Part shown: piece after piece, positions 1 through 8,251 of the stretch
Numbering within the stretch: the stretch's first letter is position 1
Layout of the letters: every line of letters starts with the position of its first letter
Origin: Alphaproteobacteria bacterium
Lineage (GTDB): Bacteria; Pseudomonadota; Alphaproteobacteria; SMXP01
Direction: 5' to 3'
NCBI GenBank assembly: GCA_028285305.1
Contig: JANQPV010000058.1
Location: 1-49,231, forward strand
DNA: 49,231 bases
Notes under the pieces: generated by a model
Told to the model about the DNA's origin: nothing
The model's input: the letters and a program-made list of their open reading frames with translations, nothing else
Database searches by the model: none
Made by a program: the position numbers and the translations under genes

Positions 1-3
1 CCG

Positions 4-99
4 TTTTGGTTTTGATGGAAACACAAAACGGCTCCAGATTCCTTGTTTTGCGCGTTTCCTGACGGTGAACCGGATTCCACTTCACCTGGAAACGCTCTA
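4..99 (-). repeat. Left copy of a 96-bp inverted repeat
   Basis: This segment is the reverse complement of 49136-49231, with one mismatch (t at 16). It begins 11 bp after the flhA stop codon. Read on the minus strand it can form two hairpins: an outer one with arms GCGTTTCC and GGAAACGC enclosing GGTGAA and TTCACC, and a second with arms CAAAAC and GTTTTG. A hairpin-rich intergenic element repeated in one genome is typical of dispersed palindromic repeats of alphaproteobacteria (REP or RIME-like). That family assignment is inference. It could also act as a 3' end structure for the flhA transcript. Confidence 0.9.
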
Positions 100-110
100 A
101 GAGAATTTTC

Positions 111-2216
111 CTAGAGCTGACCCATGGTCTGGAGCTTGATTTGGGGGTGAATTTCGTTTTGGGAGAGAACGGCTGTCTGTGCCCGGAACCGCTCAACGAT
201 GGATCGCACATACGGTCGAAGCAACGGACTGGTTAAGAGAACGGGAACTTCGCCTTGGCTGGCGGCCTCGTCGAACCGGGTCCTAAGATCGGCGATGAAC
301 TCTTGGAGTTTGCTGGGTGCCATCGACAGTTGTTTCTCATCGCCCTGGCCGATCAAGGATTCGGCAAACGCATGCTCCCATGGCGGCGAGAGCGTTACGA
401 TTGGCAGATTGCCTTGCGGATTGAGGTTCTGGTGACAGATCTGACGACCCAAGCGCGCCCGCACATGCTCCGTGATGTGGATGACGTTTTGAGACTGCGG
501 CAGTGCTTCTGCCACACCCTCAAGGATGGTTGGCAAATCGCGAATGGAAATCCGCTCCTTGAGAAGAGATTGCAAGATGCGTTGAATAGCTGTGATGGAT
601 ATCTGTGCGGGAACGACATCGTCATAGAGTTTCTTATGGTCAGCGGGCAAATCCTCCAAAAGCTTGCGCACTTCCGCGTAAGAAAGCAGATCCGCCATGT
701 TTTCTTTGATGATCTCGGTGAGATGGGTTGTCAAAACCGCACCCGGATCGACGACCGTATAACCACGGAACGAGGCCTCTTCCCGCAAGGACTCTTCAAT
801 CCACATCGCGGGCAGGCCAAATGTCGGTTCTTGTGTCGGGTGGCCAGTCAATTTGATCGGGTTCCCGCTTGGGTCCATAACGAGCAGATGACCGATCATC
901 AGCTCACCGCGGCCGACCTCCATTTCCTTCACCCGAAGGACATACTCTTGCGGCGGCAATTGCATATTGTCCAAGATGCGCACAGACGGCACGACGAATC
1001 CTAAATCGCCTGCGAGTTGGCGTCGCAGCGATTTGATCTGATCGGTGATCCGATGACCTTCGGCATCGTTAATGAGAGGCAAAAGCCCATAGCCCAGCTC
1101 AATGCGCAGGGTATCCATGGCGAGCACCCGGCTGATAGGTTCTTCGGCGGGCTTTTGTTCTGCCATGGCTTGCTCGGCCTGTTCGGCTTCGTCAATCTTC
1201 TTTTGTTGCGCTGCTGTGGCGAAGTGCCATGCAGCCCATCCGGTGCCCGCCGCCAAGGTCAAAAATGGCAGCTTGGGGATACCTGGCAAGAAGGCCATGA
1301 CGGCAAGCAGGAATGACGCCATACCCAAGGCTTGCGGATAACCTGTCAGTTGATCCATCAGCGCTTCATCGGCCGCACCGTCGACACCGGCTTTCGAAAC
1401 CAGAAGACCGGCCGCGATCGAAACGATCAGTGCAGGAATTTGACTGACCAGGCCGTCGCCGATTGTGAGGAGCGTGTAGGTGTTTGCAGCATCGTCAAAA
1501 GACATACCGCTTTGCGCGACGCCGATGATGATGCCGCCCGTGATGTTGATCACGGTGATCAAGAGGCCGGCAATTGCATCGCCCCGCACGAACTTGGACG
1601 CACCGTCCATTGCGCCAAAAAAGTTGGACTCGTCTTCCAGTTTGCGCCGGCGCGCCTTGGCTTCCTCTTCGTCAATGAGCCCCGCGGACAAATCCGCGTC
1701 GATCGCCATTTGTTTGCCGGGCATGGAATCCAACGAAAACCGAGCTGAAACCTCCGCTATTCGGCCGGATCCCTTGGTGATGACGACGAAGTTGACCAGA
1801 ACGAGGATGGCAAAAACAATGATGCCGATCACCACATTGCCTTGCATGACGAAGTTCCCGAAGGCCTCGATCACGTGACCGGCCGCATCAGTGCCTTCGT
1901 GTCCTTTGGAAAGGATCAGGCGAGTCGATGCGATGTTCAGGGCCAGCCGCAACATGGTGGTGATCAAAAGGACCGTTGGAAATACGCTGAATTCAAGCGG
2001 TTGTTTGATGAACAGGACGGTCATCAAGACAAGAACGGCAAGCGTGATCGATATGGCAAGGGCAAAGTCCAACAGCAGACTGGGCAGGGGCAAGATCAGC
2101 AAGATCAAGATGGCCACGATGCCAAGGGCTAGGCCAATGTCCGACTGCTGAGCGCGTCTCATGAGTTCTGAAACGCTCAGTCCACTCCCGCCTTGTGTAA
2201 CGCCTGTATCCGCCAT
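111..2216 (-). CDS. flhA: Flagellar biosynthesis protein FlhA
   Basis: FlhA is the major membrane component of the flagellar type III export gate and its cytoplasmic ring receives substrates and chaperones. The 701-residue length is normal for the family. The N-terminal half (about residues 27-335) holds roughly eight hydrophobic segments and the conserved FHIPEP region: VFPTVLLITTMLRLALN, then the cytoplasmic loop with the SMPGKQMAIDADL motif. The C-terminal half (about 365-701) is the soluble nonamer-forming domain. It is the last gene of the fliF-fliG-fliH-fliN-flbD-flhA series, 29 bp after flbD, an order also known from Caulobacter. The 96-bp repeat starts just after its stop. Confidence 0.97.
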   Translation of the reverse strand: MADTGVTQGGSGLSVSELMRRAQQSDIGLALGIVAILILLILPLPSLLLDFALAISITLAVLVLMTVLFIKQPLEFSVFPTVLLITTMLRLALNIASTRLILSKGHEGTDAAGHVIEAFGNFVMQGNVVIGIIVFAILVLVNFVVITKGSGRIAEVSARFSLDSMPGKQMAIDADLSAGLIDEEEAKARRRKLEDESNFFGAMDGASKFVRGDAIAGLLITVINITGGIIIGVAQSGMSFDDAANTYTLLTIGDGLVSQIPALIVSIAAGLLVSKAGVDGAADEALMDQLTGYPQALGMASFLLAVMAFLPGIPKLPFLTLAAGTGWAAWHFATAAQQKKIDEAEQAEQAMAEQKPAEEPISRVLAMDTLRIELGYGLLPLINDAEGHRITDQIKSLRRQLAGDLGFVVPSVRILDNMQLPPQEYVLRVKEMEVGRGELMIGHLLVMDPSGNPIKLTGHPTQEPTFGLPAMWIEESLREEASFRGYTVVDPGAVLTTHLTEIIKENMADLLSYAEVRKLLEDLPADHKKLYDDVVPAQISITAIQRILQSLLKERISIRDLPTILEGVAEALPQSQNVIHITEHVRARLGRQICHQNLNPQGNLPIVTLSPPWEHAFAESLIGQGDEKQLSMAPSKLQEFIADLRTRFDEAASQGEVPVLLTSPLLRPYVRSIVERFRAQTAVLSQNEIHPQIKLQTMGQL

Positions 2217-2245
2217 GGGGACGTGCTCGTTTTCGGCTTAGCCCA

Positions 2246-3640
2246 TTACAGGCCCGTTCCCGAACGGCGGACATCGCCTGGAACTGGAACGGCGATCCCG
2301 TCTTCAGAGTAGGCTTTGAGTTTGTTGCGCAGTGTACGAATGGAAATACCAAGAATATTTGCGGCATGGGTACGATTGCCAAGACAGTGATCGAGAGTCT
2401 GGAGAATGAGATCGCGCTCAACTTCCGCAACGGTCTGGCCGACAAGCGCAGGGGCAGGGACGACCCCATCGCCCTGGCCGCCAGGTGCGGTTACCGCGGA
2501 CCCAGCGACGCCAAAGCCCGTGAGCGAGTCGCCTACGCGCGTTCCATCCGGCATACGGATGGATTCCGCATCGATCTCCGGTCCGGTCGACAAAAGGACC
2601 GCTCGGTGGATCGTGTTCTCCAGCTCGCGGACGTTTCCGGTCCATGGATGCCGCTTAACATTGAGCTCGGCATCCTGCGAAAGCGGACGATACGCGACGC
2701 CGTTCGCGTCCGCATATTTGCGCGCAAAATGGTCGGTCAGTTTGAGAATGTCTTCGGGCCGCTCTCGAAGCGGTGGAATCTTCAGGTTCACAACATTCAA
2801 ACGGTAAAGCAGGTCTTCGCGGAACGTTCCGTTTTTCACTTCCTCGGCTAAGTCACGGTTTGAAGTTGCCAAAATGCGAATATCAACCTTCACCGGCTTG
2901 GAACCGCCAACGCGGTCGATCACCCGTTCTTGAATCGCGCGAAGGAGTTTCGCTTGCAGACGAATATCCATCTCGCTGATTTCATCAAGGAGGAGCGTTC
3001 CGCCATTGGCTTCTTCGAACTTACCAATCCGCCGCGAAACGGCGCCGGTAAACGAGCCTTTTTCGTGGCCGAACAACTCGGACTCCAGGAGATTTTCTGG
3101 AATGGCGGCGCAATTCACGGAAATAAACGGCTTGTCGGCGCGTTTGGACTTGCGGTGAACATAGTGTGCCATCACTTCTTTACCGGTACCGGACTCACCC
3201 GTAATGAGAACGCTCGCATCGCTTGGTGCGATCTGATCTGCCAGATCAATGACGCGTTTCATGGCGGCATCGGCGAATATGAGCTGTTTAGCGTCATCAG
3301 ACACCGCTTCCAGAACAGCTGCGATAAGATCGGCATCAGGCGGCAGCGGGATATATTCTTTCGCTCCGGCATGGATAGCTTCAACGGCGGCGCGGGCATC
3401 GGTCCCGATGCCGCAGGCCACCACCGGCAAACAGATATGCTCTTCATCGAGGTGCGTAATCAACGCACTGATGTCCTCATCAACGTCGACCATCAACAGG
3501 TCTGCACCGCGTCCGGATCGCAGCGCGTCGAGCGCCATTGCAATGGACTCGACGTGCGCAACCTTTGCGCCTCGATCCATCGCAATTTTTGTGGCAGTGC
3601 TTAATTGCCCATTCAGCTTACCGACGATCAGCAAACGCAT
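2246..3640 (-). CDS. flbD: Sigma54-dependent flagellar regulator FlbD
   Basis: A 464-residue bacterial enhancer-binding protein that activates sigma54 (RpoN) promoters of late flagellar genes. Residues 1-115 form a receiver-like domain whose usual N-terminal acidic pair is absent (it begins MRLLIVGKLNGQ), although Asp52 remains. The AAA+ domain has Walker A GESGTGKE (148-155), a GSFTGA loop (195-200, a variant of GAFTGA) that contacts sigma54, and Walker B TLLLDE (215-220). A Fis-type helix-turn-helix lies at the C-terminus (about 410-445). The opening residues match Caulobacter FlbD as I remember it. There, activity is tuned by FliX rather than by a kinase; no fliX is seen in this window. 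It is probably co-transcribed with fliN and flhA. Confidence 0.93.
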   Translation of the reverse strand: MRLLIVGKLNGQLSTATKIAMDRGAKVAHVESIAMALDALRSGRGADLLMVDVDEDISALITHLDEEHICLPVVACGIGTDARAAVEAIHAGAKEYIPLPPDADLIAAVLEAVSDDAKQLIFADAAMKRVIDLADQIAPSDASVLITGESGTGKEVMAHYVHRKSKRADKPFISVNCAAIPENLLESELFGHEKGSFTGAVSRRIGKFEEANGGTLLLDEISEMDIRLQAKLLRAIQERVIDRVGGSKPVKVDIRILATSNRDLAEEVKNGTFREDLLYRLNVVNLKIPPLRERPEDILKLTDHFARKYADANGVAYRPLSQDAELNVKRHPWTGNVRELENTIHRAVLLSTGPEIDAESIRMPDGTRVGDSLTGFGVAGSAVTAPGGQGDGVVPAPALVGQTVAEVERDLILQTLDHCLGNRTHAANILGISIRTLRNKLKAYSEDGIAVPVPGDVRRSGTGL

Positions 3641-3689
3641 CGCTAGCTCCCTTTAGTATTCATAGCAAGCGAGTCAAGGGTCAACCCCT

Positions 3690-4073
3690 TTACTCTCCTT
3701 GGATGATTTCGGTCATGGTTACACCGAGTTGTTCTTCCACGAGGACCACTTCACCGCGGGCGACCAGACGATCATTGACATAAATGTCGATCGCTTCACC
3801 CACCTTGCGGTCGAGTTCAATCACCGCTCCGCGAGACAAATGCAGGAGCGTACTTACGTCCATTTCCGTTTTTCCCAGAACCGCCGAAATATTAACCGGA
3901 ACGTCGTAGACCGCCTCCAGATCCGCCGCAGACCTCTCCGCCGCTTTGTCTTCCTGGCCGTCGCGAACTTCGTCGACTTCACCAGGAGAGTCAGCCGCAG
4001 CAGGCAGTGTCTGTTGATCATCCAGTTCCGGCAGTTCAACGCCTTCGCTTGTGTTTTCGGTTTCGTCTGACAT
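3690..4073 (-). CDS. fliN: Flagellar motor switch protein FliN
   Basis: FliN forms the bulk of the cytoplasmic C-ring together with FliM and FliG and helps dock the export ATPase complex through FliH. The 127-residue product has an acidic, low-complexity N-terminus (residues 1-45) and a C-terminal SpoA (surface presentation of antigens) domain (about 50-125) containing VPVNISAVLGKTEMDVSTLL and the VGEAIDIYVNDRLVARGEVV stretch typical of FliN. It lies between fliH and flbD with short gaps (27 and 49 bp), consistent with one operon. Confidence 0.95.
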   Translation of the reverse strand: MSDETENTSEGVELPELDDQQTLPAAADSPGEVDEVRDGQEDKAAERSAADLEAVYDVPVNISAVLGKTEMDVSTLLHLSRGAVIELDRKVGEAIDIYVNDRLVARGEVVLVEEQLGVTMTEIIQGE

Positions 4074-4100
4074 CGATTCCTCTATCGCACTTAAGCGGTC

Positions 4101-4775
4101 CTATTGTGTTGCGTCATCTGATACTGAGAAAAGGTCCAATTGGCCTTCAATTGGCTCCTCCGCACAAAGATGGTCATGAACGAGGGAGTTAATCCGTTCG
4201 GTCAGGTGTTTGGGATCAAAGGAGCTGACGCCGAACTCGTTCGTGTCGGTATCCCACTTGAGCTCGCAAAAGACCCGCGAATAATCGTCGCCCGATAAGA
4301 TCGAGATTGCAGGGGACGGAGTCGGTGTTGTATGAGCGGTGAACAAGTCTGAGATCGGTTCAGCCAGCCGTTCCGGAACCGAGATCTCGATGCGAGCGGT
4401 CGTCGGGATGACCTCAAGTGCGGTTTGGATGATTTCTTCGATCGCTTGGTCGGGAAACATGTCCAAGGCGCGCCCCGCGACAGTAGACGAAACCGCCAGC
4501 GCCAATTCGTACGCTTCTTTCTTATGCGCAAAAGCAAATCCATCCAAGCGCCCCAAAACATCTTGGAGCTGAGTTGCAATGGATCCCACGGTGAGGGCTT
4601 GGTCTTCTGCCGCCCGCGCTTCAACCGATTGTTGCCCCTCAACAAAGGCCCGCTGACGAATTTCCTCGACTTCTTCGGCCGAGTATTTGGTCTTCGGGCG
4701 TGCTGGTGCAGCCTTCTGATTGCGTGCAGAGAAGTCTGTCAAAAATGTCTGGGATTGGCTCGTCGCTTCGGTCAT
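4101..4775 (-). CDS. fliH: Flagellar assembly protein FliH (FlbE)
   Basis: FliH regulates the flagellar export ATPase FliI and links it to FliN on the C-ring. In Caulobacter the gene at this place between fliG and fliN is also called flbE. The predicted protein is 224 residues. It has a charged helical N-terminal half (EEVEEIRQRAFVEGQQS resembles the Gx-repeat or stalk area) and a C-terminal domain (about 85-200) like the FliH/HrpE family. I chose ATG at 4775, four bases after the fliG stop. A longer GTG reading from 4802 would overlap fliG by 23 bp and adds nine residues of no evident value. FliI itself is not encoded in this window. Confidence 0.85.
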   Translation of the reverse strand: MTEATSQSQTFLTDFSARNQKAAPARPKTKYSAEEVEEIRQRAFVEGQQSVEARAAEDQALTVGSIATQLQDVLGRLDGFAFAHKKEAYELALAVSSTVAGRALDMFPDQAIEEIIQTALEVIPTTARIEISVPERLAEPISDLFTAHTTPTPSPAISILSGDDYSRVFCELKWDTDTNEFGVSSFDPKHLTERINSLVHDHLCAEEPIEGQLDLFSVSDDATQ

Positions 4776-4779
4776 GACA

Positions 4780-5811
4780 TCAATACACCAGTTCGTCTTC
4801 ACCCTTATTGTCAGACAAAAGAATTTCGCCTCTGGCAGCCAGGTCTTTCGCCATATTCACAATGAGACTTTGTGCTTCATCAACGTCCTTCAAACGGACA
4901 GGCCCCATATTTTGCATATCTTCTCTCAGGATTTTGGCGGCCCGCTCCGACATATTTGAGAAGAACAGATCGCGGATCGTGTCCGATGCGCCTTTCAGCG
5001 CCAATCCCAATTTGTCCTTGTCAACGGCCCGGAGAAGCGTTTGAACGCCGGCGGGGTCGAGGGATCCAAGGTCCTCAAAGACAAACATGAGGGCCTTAAT
5101 CCGCTCGGCAGAATCGCGGTTCCGCTCTTCCAGCGAAGTGATAAACCGGCCTTCCGTTTGCCGGTCGAAATTGTTGAAAATCTCAGCCATCACCTCGTGC
5201 GAGTCGCGCTTATTGGTCCGGGCAAGGTTTGACATGAACTCATTTCTTAGCGTGCCTTCGATTTTCTCCAATATCTCCTTCTGTACGGGATCCATCGTCA
5301 GCATGCGCGAAATGCACTCGATAGCGAAATCTTCGGGGAGGGCGCCGAGGACCTTGGCAGCGTGTTCCGGCCGTATCTTCGACAACACCACGGCGACTGT
5401 CTGCGGGTACTCATTCTTGAGATAGTTTGCCAGAACTGTCTCGTTCACATTCCCCAACTTATCCCACATCGTTCGGCCGGCGGGCCCTCTGATTTCTTCC
5501 ATCAGAGCAGAGACTTTATCCGGATCCAGATATTGCGTGAGCAGGCGTTCTGCGGCGTCATATGAACCGAGCAGGGATCCGGTCGTCGACATTTTGGTCA
5601 CGAACTCGAGCATCAAATTGTCGACGAGCCCGGAGTTTACAGCGCCCAGCGAAGCGATCGTTTGGGAAACTTCGCGGATCTCGTCTTCGTCCATCAACGC
5701 CCACACGGGCGCACCTTGTTCTTCGCCCAAGGCCAGCAGAAAGATGGCCGCTTTTTCCGGTCCTGTGAGATTGCGCGGATCTTCGCCAGTTATTTTAACC
5801 TTTGCCGACAT
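4780..5811 (-). CDS. fliG: Flagellar motor switch protein FliG
   Basis: FliG sits on the MS ring and interacts with the stator to generate torque. The 343-residue product shows the expected three-domain helical plan: an N-terminal domain opening [17 protein letters not shown] that binds FliF, a middle domain with the [14 protein letters not shown] region (EHPQ-like FliM-binding motif), and a C-terminal domain (about 235-330) with the charged torque helix ([18 protein letters not shown], followed by [14 protein letters not shown]). The downstream fliH begins four bases after its stop, and the upstream fliF ends 12 bp before its ATG, so they are translationally close-packed. Confidence 0.97.
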   Translation of the reverse strand: MSAKVKITGEDPRNLTGPEKAAIFLLALGEEQGAPVWALMDEDEIREVSQTIASLGAVNSGLVDNLMLEFVTKMSTTGSLLGSYDAAERLLTQYLDPDKVSALMEEIRGPAGRTMWDKLGNVNETVLANYLKNEYPQTVAVVLSKIRPEHAAKVLGALPEDFAIECISRMLTMDPVQKEILEKIEGTLRNEFMSNLARTNKRDSHEVMAEIFNNFDRQTEGRFITSLEERNRDSAERIKALMFVFEDLGSLDPAGVQTLLRAVDKDKLGLALKGASDTIRDLFFSNMSERAAKILREDMQNMGPVRLKDVDEAQSLIVNMAKDLAARGEILLSDNKGEDELVY

Positions 5812-5823
5812 CAGACTCTCGCT

Positions 5824-7488
5824 CTATGCCTCTTGCATCCAGGTGCGGACGATGGAGAGGGATTCCTCCGGGTGGACATTGACGAGTTCGCCGACCTTCT
5901 TGATGGAGGACTCTTGGACCCTCCCTTCGATCTGGGCGATATCGATGCGCGAAGCGATATCGTTTCCAGGCGGGGGCAAGGCAACCGGTCCTGCGGCGCC
6001 TTGCTGCGCCAAAGCTGTTTGTTCAGGCGTCATGGGCTGACCGTCAGGTCCAGTGAGCTGCGGCGCGCCCTCAGCGCTGAGTGCGCCGCCCTCTGCGACT
6101 GAACTTGGTCCGGAGCTCATGCTCTTCATCACCGAGCGGAAAACAAGCAGCAACAAAATGCCGACAATAATCGCGCCTGCGATTTCCCCGATTCTTAAGA
6201 AGTCCTCCTTGGTCAAACTGAAAGAAGAGCCTTCTCCTTGTGTGGCGTCTGGCTTGGGGACCTGGGCAAATTGAAGGTTGACAACTTCGATGAGATCACC
6301 GCGCTGCTGGTCATAGCCGATCGCCGACTGCACCAAAGAACGGATCTGGTCCATTTCGTCTTGGCTTCGCGGCGCATACGAACGCGACCCATCGGCGGCC
6401 TCGGTATACGAACCATCCACAACCACAGCAACGGAGAGACGGTTGATGCGACCACCTTCTATCGTTTCGGTCTTGGTTGTCCGCGAGATCTCGTAGTTGA
6501 TGACTTCTTCCAATCGGTTTTCCGCTGATTGAGATTGGGGGCCGTTCGGGTCTTCTAAATCCGCATCAGGAAGATTGCCTTCCACACTCACACCATCCGA
6601 TGCCGCCGTTTCGCTGTCGGAGGCACTTTCTTCAACCGTTTGCGTGGAACGGGCCACCTGGCTGTCGGGGTCAAATGTTTCTGATTGTTGGACAATTCGA
6701 TTGAAATCGAGATCTGCCGTTATTTGAACGCGGGCGGCCCCTGGCCCCACGATCCGCTCAACGATGTTTTCGACTCGGGTCCGCAATCGGTTCTCGAAAG
6801 TCGCTGTGCGGTCGGCAACCGTTGTCATGAACAAGCCTTGATCGTCTTGCCCGGCAGGGCTCGTCAACAGATTGCCGCTCTCATCGATGACCGACACATT
6901 GGTCGTAGACAGGCGGGGGACCGCGGAGGCCACCAAATTCTGGATCGCCTGGACTTGCGCAGGCATCAGCCGGCCCGAACCGGCCCCGACGACGATGGAT
7001 GCTGATGGTTCGGACGTATCCTCACCGAATAAGCTCCGCTCAGGGATAACCAAATGGACCCGGGCCGAGGTGACAGACTTGAGCGACGCTACTGTCCGCG
7101 CCAATTCCCCTTCCAAGGCGCGTAAGCGATTGATGTTTTGCACAAAGCTGGTTGTCCCCAGCGCATCCATTTTGTCGAAGATTTCGTAGCCAACGGAGCT
7201 TCCACGCGGAATGCCTTGGCTTGCCATGTCCATTCGCAGCTTCAAGACTTGATCGTCGGGGGCAAAGATCATCGTTCCATTGCCCTTGACTTCATAGGGG
7301 ATACCGGCCGAATCCAGGGTCTGCATGATGCGTCCGGCATCTTCGTAATCAAGATTGGAATAGAGCAAGGAGAACTGAGGCTCTGCGAGGCGCATGATAA
7401 TGAGCAAGAGACCGATCAAGACGGCCCCGGTGACGCCGATAATCGTACCTAACTTAGCGACACCAAATTCTCTCAGAAACGCAACCAC
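5824..7488 (-). CDS. fliF: Flagellar MS-ring protein FliF
   Basis: FliF forms the MS ring in the inner membrane, the base on which the rotor and export gate assemble. The 554-residue length is typical. A transmembrane helix lies near residues 13-33, followed by the YscJ/FliF ring-building domains (QFSLLYSNLDYEDAGRI and the ARVHLVIPERSLF region are characteristic), then a low-complexity acidic linker. A second transmembrane helix (GAIIVGILLLLVFRSVM) precedes the cytoplasmic tail that binds FliG, ending RIDIAQIEGRV...ESLSIVRTWM. It is the first gene of its operon; a good CtrA box lies about 157 bp upstream of the start. Confidence 0.97.
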   Translation of the reverse strand: MVAFLREFGVAKLGTIIGVTGAVLIGLLLIIMRLAEPQFSLLYSNLDYEDAGRIMQTLDSAGIPYEVKGNGTMIFAPDDQVLKLRMDMASQGIPRGSSVGYEIFDKMDALGTTSFVQNINRLRALEGELARTVASLKSVTSARVHLVIPERSLFGEDTSEPSASIVVGAGSGRLMPAQVQAIQNLVASAVPRLSTTNVSVIDESGNLLTSPAGQDDQGLFMTTVADRTATFENRLRTRVENIVERIVGPGAARVQITADLDFNRIVQQSETFDPDSQVARSTQTVEESASDSETAASDGVSVEGNLPDADLEDPNGPQSQSAENRLEEVINYEISRTTKTETIEGGRINRLSVAVVVDGSYTEAADGSRSYAPRSQDEMDQIRSLVQSAIGYDQQRGDLIEVVNLQFAQVPKPDATQGEGSSFSLTKEDFLRIGEIAGAIIVGILLLLVFRSVMKSMSSGPSSVAEGGALSAEGAPQLTGPDGQPMTPEQTALAQQGAAGPVALPPPGNDIASRIDIAQIEGRVQESSIKKVGELVNVHPEESLSIVRTWMQEA

Positions 7489-7644
7489 GCACTTACCCTG
7501 ATACGCAACAATTGAATTCTTTGGTTACTGACGCGTTACTTGCTAGTTGCAGTTTTGATTCAAATAGCGCGACAGCTATAGGCACAAATTACCTACTGTC
7601 GTTTAAGAAAGTCTTGAACGAAGGAAGAGTTCGAAGGGGTCTGA

Positions 7645-7660
7645 GTTAACCCTGATTTAG
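7645..7660 (-). promoter_or_regulatory. CtrA box upstream of the fliF operon
   Basis: Read on the minus strand this is CTAA-N7-TTAAC, one base off the CtrA consensus TTAA-N7-TTAAC. It lies 157-172 bp upstream of the fliF start, in a 301-bp region without a convincing gene. In Caulobacter the fliF operon is an early (class II) flagellar operon controlled by CtrA, so site and position agree. Binding itself is inferred. Confidence 0.6.
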
Positions 7661-7762
7661 GGGAATTCGTACGCGGAAAATAGTCGTTAGACTGCCTGAT
7701 GGCTCGCGTGAAGGCGATAGAGCGCGGAGGGCGCCGGCGCAGAGGGACGGCACAAGCGCAGG

Positions 7763-7784
7763 CCGTGCCCGGAAAAGGGCACGG
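7763..7784 (-). terminator. Hairpin just after sciP
   Basis: Perfect 8-bp inverted repeat CCGTGCCC / GGGCACGG with a 6-nt loop, beginning 6 bp downstream of the sciP stop. No clear U-run follows on the minus strand, so it is either a weak intrinsic terminator or an mRNA 3' end-protecting hairpin separating sciP from fliF. Confidence 0.5.
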
Positions 7785-7789
7785 TCCGT

Positions 7790-8095
7790 TTAATTGCTAT
7801 CGCGGTAGTGTTGCAAACGTGTTGTTCTCAATCCAGGCATGCCATGCTTATCGATGGCAATTTGCCAAGCCTCGAACTCTTCATTCGTCAACTGATAACG
7901 CTCGCAAGCTTCCTCGAGTGAAATCAGATTTCCGCGAACCGCAGCGACAACTTCCGCTTTTCGGCGAATAACCCATCGCTTTGTATCGGCGGGGGGCAGG
8001 TCGGCGAGTGTTAGCGGCGTTCCATCGGGGCCGATAACGTAACTCGGTTTTCCCTGCTGCTGGTCATCTAAATGACCGCGAACATGTTCCACCAT
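7790..8095 (-). CDS. sciP: CtrA inhibitor SciP (DUF1153)
   Basis: A 101-residue DUF1153 protein. The core KRWVIRRKAEVVAAVRGNLI followed by SLEEACERYQLTNEEFEAWQ matches Caulobacter SciP almost word for word and forms a helix-turn-helix-like fold. SciP binds CtrA and DNA at CtrA-dependent promoters and switches them off in the swarmer-cell stage. As in Caulobacter it lies among flagellar genes, here between flgE and fliF. A CtrA box stands about 75 bp upstream of its ATG, which would make CtrA drive its own antagonist. Function is inferred from very close similarity. Confidence 0.92.
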   Translation of the reverse strand: MVEHVRGHLDDQQQGKPSYVIGPDGTPLTLADLPPADTKRWVIRRKAEVVAAVRGNLISLEEACERYQLTNEEFEAWQIAIDKHGMPGLRTTRLQHYRDSN

Positions 8096-8167
8096 TACTC
8101 ATACTCCGTACTAACCAACTAGCTGCAACTTATCTCACGCGCTTTAAAAAACGGTTGAACGGTAGGG

Positions 8168-8183
8168 TTAATTGCCACCTAAC
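8168..8183 (-). promoter_or_regulatory. CtrA box upstream of sciP
   Basis: On the minus strand the sequence reads GTTAG-N7-TTAACC, a full TTAG-N7-TTAAC CtrA site (plus-strand half sites at 8168-8171 and 8179-8182, seven bases apart). It lies about 73-88 bp upstream of the sciP start codon, a plausible promoter position. CtrA activation of sciP is established in Caulobacter; here it is inferred. Confidence 0.65.
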
Positions 8184-8215
8184 TTATTGTGTTCCTTGGT
8201 AAATATGATCTTGCC

Positions 8216-8236
8216 GGAGTCTCATAACAAGACTCC
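8216..8236 (-). terminator. Hairpin downstream of flgE
   Basis: Perfect 7-bp inverted repeat GGAGTCT / AGACTCC with a 7-nt loop, 16 bp beyond the flgE stop. There is no U-tract, so termination is uncertain, but it lies exactly at the boundary between the fliK-flgD-flgE transcript and the sciP promoter region. Confidence 0.45.
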
Positions 8237-8251
8237 AGCTAACCATTGCTC

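Noticed and set aside
255-1004. 249-codon open frame on plus, opposite flhA
   Set aside because: It lies entirely antisense to the clear FlhA coding sequence and has no recognisable domain. It reflects codon bias, not a gene.
2930-3604. Open frame on plus, opposite flbD
   Set aside because: Fully antisense to the FlbD AAA+ domain, with no ribosome-binding site or similarity.
7699-7971. 90-codon open frame on plus overlapping sciP
   Set aside because: Antisense to SciP, which is a strong match; the composition looks like a shadow.
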